Below are positions 60,597 through 64,000 of a stretch of DNA of 64,000 nucleotides, in pieces. The number at the start of each line of letters is the position of its first letter. The first letter of the stretch is position 1. The stretch comes from Planobispora longispora (GTDB lineage Bacteria > Actinomycetota > Actinomycetes > Streptosporangiales > Streptosporangiaceae). Location: contig NZ_BOOH01000012.1 of the NCBI RefSeq assembly GCF_016863135.1, forward strand, positions 124,001 to 188,000, given 5' to 3'. The position numbers were made by a program, and so were the translations under genes. A model generated the notes under the pieces. It searched no databases and was not told the DNA's origin. It worked only from the letters and a program-made list of their open reading frames with translations.

Positions 60597-61387
60597 CACC
60601 GCGCTCCCTCCGTGCGGGCCAGGTGCCAGTGGAACAGCCGCCGCTCGGCCAGGGTGAACAGGCTGTTGGAGATCACTCCGATGGCCCCCGCCCAGATGGT
60701 CGCGGCCACGGTGTACTCCAGCGCGTCGGGGCTGCTGCCGGCCTCCAGGATGAACGTGCCGATGCCGCTGGACCCTCCCGCGAGCAGCTCGGCGCTGATC
60801 GCCAGGATCAGCGCGATCGCGGCGGCCAGCCGTACCCCGGTGGCGATGAACGGGGCCGTGCTGGGCAGGGACACCCGCCACAGCACCGCCATCGGCCCGA
60901 AGCCGAAGCTGCGCAGGGTCTCCTTGGCCAGCGGGTCGACGTCTTTGAGGCCGTACATGGTGTTGATCAGAACCGGCCACCAGGCGGCGTAGACGATCAC
61001 CGCGACCTTCATGTCGAACCGGTCGGAGAACAGCAGGAGAGCCAGGGGGATCAGCGCCACGGACGGGATCGGGCGCAGGAACTCCAGCACGGGCCGGAGT
61101 GACGTCTCCACCCACGGCAGGGTGCCGAGCAGGAAGCCGACGGGAACGGCGATCAGGACGGTGAGCAGGAGGCCGACCGCCCAGGCGCCCAGGGTGGAGG
61201 CGACGTCGGCGAGGAAGTCGACGTCCGCCGCCAGCCCGACCGCGCGGCCGACCACGGAGGAGGCCAGGGGGAACACGATCGGGTCGATGAGCCCGGTCCG
61301 CCCGGCGAGCTCCGCGAGACAGAACAGCCCTGCGACGCCGATGGCGCCGCAGAGCAGTCTGTTGTCGAACAGGGAACGTCCTGTCAT
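60596..61387 (-). CDS. NitT/TauT-family ABC permease (first)
   Basis: A 263-residue permease with the cytoplasmic loop LRSFGFGPMAVLWRVSLPST and about six hydrophobic segments. ATG 61387 overlaps the binding-protein stop. Weakly similar in layout to the second permease, but clearly diverged; they are most probably an old duplication. Partner of the downstream permease and ATPase. Confidence 0.92.
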   Translation of the reverse strand: MTGRSLFDNRLLCGAIGVAGLFCLAELAGRTGLIDPIVFPLASSVVGRAVGLAADVDFLADVASTLGAWAVGLLLTVLIAVPVGFLLGTLPWVETSLRPVLEFLRPIPSVALIPLALLLFSDRFDMKVAVIVYAAWWPVLINTMYGLKDVDPLAKETLRSFGFGPMAVLWRVSLPSTAPFIATGVRLAAAIALILAISAELLAGGSSGIGTFILEAGSSPDALEYTVAATIWAGAIGVISNSLFTLAERRLFHWHLARTEGAR

Positions 61388-62373
61388 CAGCCGTTGGAGT
61401 CCGGGAGGATGGTCTTGGCCGGGATCGCGCTCTTGAGGTAGCCCTGCTCCACCATCAGGTCCGAGACGCGCTGCAGGCGGGTCTCATCGAGGCTGGTGGG
61501 GAAGGAGCCGAGCGTGATGACCGCGGCGGTGGCGGCGTCGATCTTGGTGTAGGTCGGCAGGATCTCCTCCACGGCCTTGCGGTCCGAGGCGGAGATCTGC
61601 TGGGCCTTGGCGAGACCGCGCTGGAAGGCGGCGACGGTCTTGGGGTGCTTGGCCAGGAACTCCTCGGTGACGACCACGCCCGCGATGGGGAAGTCCGCGG
61701 TGGGGCCGGTCATGGTGTCGGCGAGCTTCTGGGCGCCGATGTTCTTCTGCACGGCGGTCAGGTGCGGCTCGGTCATCCAGGCCGCGTCGACGACGCCCTG
61801 CTGGAGCTTGCCCGCCATGTCGGGGAAGGGGAACTCCAGGAAGGTGACGTCCTGCTCGGTGAGGCCGTGGGCCTTGAGAACCGAGGTGACGGACAGCGTG
61901 CCGATGTTCCGCTTGCTGTTGACCGCGATCTTCTTGCCCTTGAGGTCGGCCGGGGTCTTGATGGGGGAGTCCTTCGGCACCATGATGTTGAAGGAGTTGG
62001 GCGTCGCCTGGTACAGGTCGGCGACGATCTTCAGCTTGTTGCCGGCCGAGACGGCGAGGAAGGTCGAGACGTAGTTGGTCTGCGTCGCGTCCAGCGAACC
62101 GCCCATGAGACTCTGCTGGGCCTGCGCGCCGCCCTGGACGGTCTCGATGTTCACGGTGAGGCCCTCTTCCTTGAAGAAGCCCCTCTTGTTGGCGATGTAG
62201 AGGGCGGCCGAGTCCGGGATCGGCAGCGCGCCGATGGTGATCTCGGCCTTCTCCAGCCCGCCTCCTCCGCTTGCCTGGGCCGTGTCGGCGGGCTCCGAGC
62301 CGCCGCAGGCGCTGAGCGCCAGTACGGCGGCGACTCCTATGACGATGGCCCGGCTCGCGAGTCTGAACCTCAT
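61387..62373 (-). CDS. NitT/TauT-family substrate-binding lipoprotein
   Basis: A 328-residue SsuA/THI5/NMT1-type receptor. Lipobox AVLALSACGG gives the lipid Cys near residue 23. The mature domain has ALPIPDSAALYIANKRGFFKEEG (first 20: ALPIPDSAALYIANKRGFFK), VQGGAQAQQSLMGGSLDATQ and the hinge LKGKKIAVNSKRNIG. AAGGAGAG precedes the ATG. First gene of the operon binding protein-permease-permease-ATPase-methyltransferase. Family members take up sulfonates, nitrate, pyrimidine precursors or aromatics; the adjoining PhzM/PhzS-like enzymes hint at an aromatic substrate, but the sequence does not settle it. Confidence 0.92.
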   Translation of the reverse strand: MRFRLASRAIVIGVAAVLALSACGGSEPADTAQASGGGGLEKAEITIGALPIPDSAALYIANKRGFFKEEGLTVNIETVQGGAQAQQSLMGGSLDATQTNYVSTFLAVSAGNKLKIVADLYQATPNSFNIMVPKDSPIKTPADLKGKKIAVNSKRNIGTLSVTSVLKAHGLTEQDVTFLEFPFPDMAGKLQQGVVDAAWMTEPHLTAVQKNIGAQKLADTMTGPTADFPIAGVVVTEEFLAKHPKTVAAFQRGLAKAQQISASDRKAVEEILPTYTKIDAATAAVITLGSFPTSLDETRLQRVSDLMVEQGYLKSAIPAKTILPDSNG

Positions 62374-62837
62374 CAGCTCTCCTTAGCTGCATTGATCACC
62401 TCGGCGGGACTCGGCGAAGCGCGAGGCGGCGTGAGAGAGGGTCCCGGGAGGCAGATGATCAAGGGGGTGTCGATCGTGGATCAGAGTAGCGGAGAGAATT
62501 GCTCGAATAACAAATATCGCCTATCAGGATAAAACGGTCATAATAGGATTTATGCCGTTTTACGGACGGTCGTTGGTTTTGTCGCCTTTGGGGGCGATCC
62601 GGAGGGATGTCCGTTCACCGCGGGAGAGGTTCGCCGACGCGCCGGAGGGCTCTGTCCGGTTGGGGGAGCGGTGTGACGGTTGTGGATAATCCGTAACTTA
62701 TGCACCGTTGGCCGAACTCTTCCGGTTGTGCTCCAATAACCTCTACCCCATGGATGCATCGGCGTCCCATGCTTATCAATTGATGTGACGCGATCCCCCT
62801 CTAAGGAGTGGGTCCGAGGAGAGGCAGCGGAAGCCCA
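62374..62837. other. Divergent control region between the aromatic-type ABC operon and conservon 4
   Basis: No gene. Two divergent promoters are expected; AT-rich patches are at 62500-62560 and 62690-62790. An inverted repeat stands at 62530-62562. No tRNA-like structure was seen. Confidence 0.6.
62530..62562. promoter_or_regulatory. Inverted repeat TAAAACGG-N17-CCGTTTTA
   Basis: Exact 8-bp arms at 62530-62537 and 62555-62562 separated by an AT-rich 17-nt spacer lie 157 nt before the binding-protein start and about 275 nt before the conservon 4 kinase start. Could be an operator for a dimeric regulator or a cruciform; no adjacent regulator gene is visible. Confidence 0.5.
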
Positions 62838-64000
62838 GTGAGGACAGCGTCAATCCCCAGCAAACTCGGCCCTGAGCCAGCCGACGCCCCAACCGCCGCC
62901 GTCCAGGGCCGAGACCTCGGGCGGCGGGACGTGCGGAAGGGCGGAGGAGTCGCCCTCCGAAACTGGCGGGTCCGGTCGCGGCTGATCGTTCTCATCGCCA
63001 TCCCCACCGTCGCGATGATCGTCCTGGGCGGCCTTCGAGTGATCACCTCGATGAGCAGCGCGGCCGAGTACGAGCGCGTGCGCACCAGCGCCGAGCTCGC
63101 CGCCGAACTCAGCGAGCTGGCGCACGAGCTGGAGGAGGAACGCGACCTCTCGGCGCGCTTCGTGGCGCAGGGACGCCCGGCCGGCGGGGAAGGCGAGCTC
63201 AAGGAGCAGTACGAAGCCGTCGACAGGATCGCCGTGGACGTCGTCGACCGCATCGATCTCCTCCTCGGCGGCGACACGGACGACGCCAGGGGGCAGGGCG
63301 ACATCGAACTCGCCCACGTGCGCAACCGCGTCGACGAGCTCGGGAGCATGCGCAAGACGGCGGTGGATACCCAGATCCCCGCCCAGCCCACGATCGCCAT
63401 GTACTCCCGGACGATCACCGACCTGCTGGCCCTGCACGACGACATCGTCCAGGGCGTCACCGACCAGACCCTCGCCGGCGGCGTGCACGCGTTCGCCACG
63501 CTGGCCAGGGCCAAGGCGCAGGCCTCCGAGGAGCGGGCCATCCTCGCCGTCGCGCTCGCCGAGCGGAGGTTCGGCTCCGAGAGCCTGGACGCCTTCATCT
63601 CCGCCCGGGCGAGGCGCGACAGTGAACTCGCGACCTTCCGGGCCGAGGCGACGGTCGCCCAGAAGCAGCTGTTCGACGACACCGTGAGCAGCCATAAGAA
63701 GGACCGCGCGGAATCCATGCGGCAGCGCGCGCTGGTCCTGGCCGGTACGGGAGCCCCGCTCGTCCGGGTCGACACGTCGTCCAGGGCCGGGGCCGGAGAC
63801 CAGGCCGTCTGGTTCGACGTGGCCTCCGACGTCGTCACGCGCATGCGCGAGGTCGAGAAGAAGATCGCCGAAGCGGTCATCGCGCAGAGCCGTACCCTCC
63901 AGGAGGCCGAGCAGCGCGGCGCCCTGATCGCGGGAAGCCTGACGGTCTTCCTCCTCCTGCTGGTCCTGGCCGTCACCGCGATCATGGCCCGCTCGCTGGT
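62838..64000 (+). CDS. Conservon 4 sensor kinase, N-terminal part (NIT-domain, CvnA-like)
   Basis: The frame is open from GTG 62838 to the right edge (387 codons visible). An N-terminal Pro/Gly-rich stretch leads to RNWRVRSRL, TM1 (about 50-70), a NIT-like extracellular domain (ELAHELEEERDLSARFVAQG; TIAMYSRTITDLLALHDDIV), and TM2 (about 362-384) ending IMARSLV at the edge, exactly the pattern of the three complete kinases here. HAMP, kinase and tail are beyond the window. The GTG is preceded at a distance by AAGGAG and GAGGAGAGG; a start within a few codons is possible. Partners, if any, lie downstream. Confidence 0.9.
   Translation, partial: MRTASIPSKLGPEPADAPTAAVQGRDLGRRDVRKGGGVALRNWRVRSRLIVLIAIPTVAMIVLGGLRVITSMSSAAEYERVRTSAELAAELSELAHELEEERDLSARFVAQGRPAGGEGELKEQYEAVDRIAVDVVDRIDLLLGGDTDDARGQGDIELAHVRNRVDELGSMRKTAVDTQIPAQPTIAMYSRTITDLLALHDDIVQGVTDQTLAGGVHAFATLARAKAQASEERAILAVALAERRFGSESLDAFISARARRDSELATFRAEATVAQKQLFDDTVSSHKKDRAESMRQRALVLAGTGAPLVRVDTSSRAGAGDQAVWFDVASDVVTRMREVEKKIAEAVIAQSRTLQEAEQRGALIAGSLTVFLLLLVLAVTAIMARSL

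Overview
The window is about 72% G+C, uses GTG and TTG starts freely and packs genes into 4-nt-overlap operons. Its content is that of a filamentous actinobacterium: conservon-type histidine kinase/roadblock/DUF742/GTPase sets, an amtB-glnK-glnD operon with GlnR-like boxes, an HrdD-like sigma gene behind a SigR-type promoter, and a Streptomyces-like histidine-utilisation gene set. Streptosporangiaceae or a relative is plausible, but the sequence alone does not prove a genus. I saw no rRNA, tRNA, CRISPR array, insertion sequence or phage gene.

Layout. 1-4.2 kb: the start of a DUF4331 gene, an ACP + ketosynthase pair and an ABC exporter behind two GTCAAC-N4-GTTGAC operators. 4.5-7.2 kb: hutU and an RpiR/SIS regulator. 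7.2-9.7 kb: a padR-drrA-drrB-like efflux set, with padR divergent from a small unknown gene across two apparently leaderless promoters. 10-12 kb: an SDR and a secreted GH19 chitinase. 12.2-16 kb: M20 amidohydrolase-hutF-hutI, carrying the same ATGAAT-N2-ATTCAT operator as hutU. 16-20 kb: HrdD-like sigma factor, methyltransferase, ABM monooxygenase, and a TetR/alpha-beta hydrolase divergent pair. 20-24.3 kb: amtB-glnK-glnD. 24.4-28.9 kb: conservon 1 (A-B-C-D). 29-37 kb: a DUF2332 gene, then a glycine betaine/choline-type ABC operon with two binding proteins and a choline dehydrogenase-like enzyme. 37.2-40.4 kb: conservon 2, which has only A and C. 40.5-51.4 kb: a lipoprotein hydrolase, a SIS protein and maltokinase/glucosamine-kinase-like enzyme divergent from a PotDBCA-type transporter, then TetR, glycosyltransferase and aldehyde dehydrogenase. 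51.5-56.2 kb: conservon 3 (A-B-C-D), closed by a strong terminator. 56.6-62.4 kb: a PhzS-like flavin monooxygenase convergent with a five-gene NitT/SsuABC-type operon that ends in a PhzM-like methyltransferase. 62.8 kb to the end: a fourth conservon kinase, cut by the window edge.

Working together. Nitrogen acquisition recurs: histidine degradation to glutamate, ammonium transport with its PII control, and several importers for nitrogenous solutes. The most unusual feature is four CvnA-type kinases within 40 kb, one set lacking the roadblock protein and the GTPase. The three complete kinases share three short C-terminal motifs at the end of long disordered tails. These, and the shared hut operator, are the best candidates for undescribed biology here.
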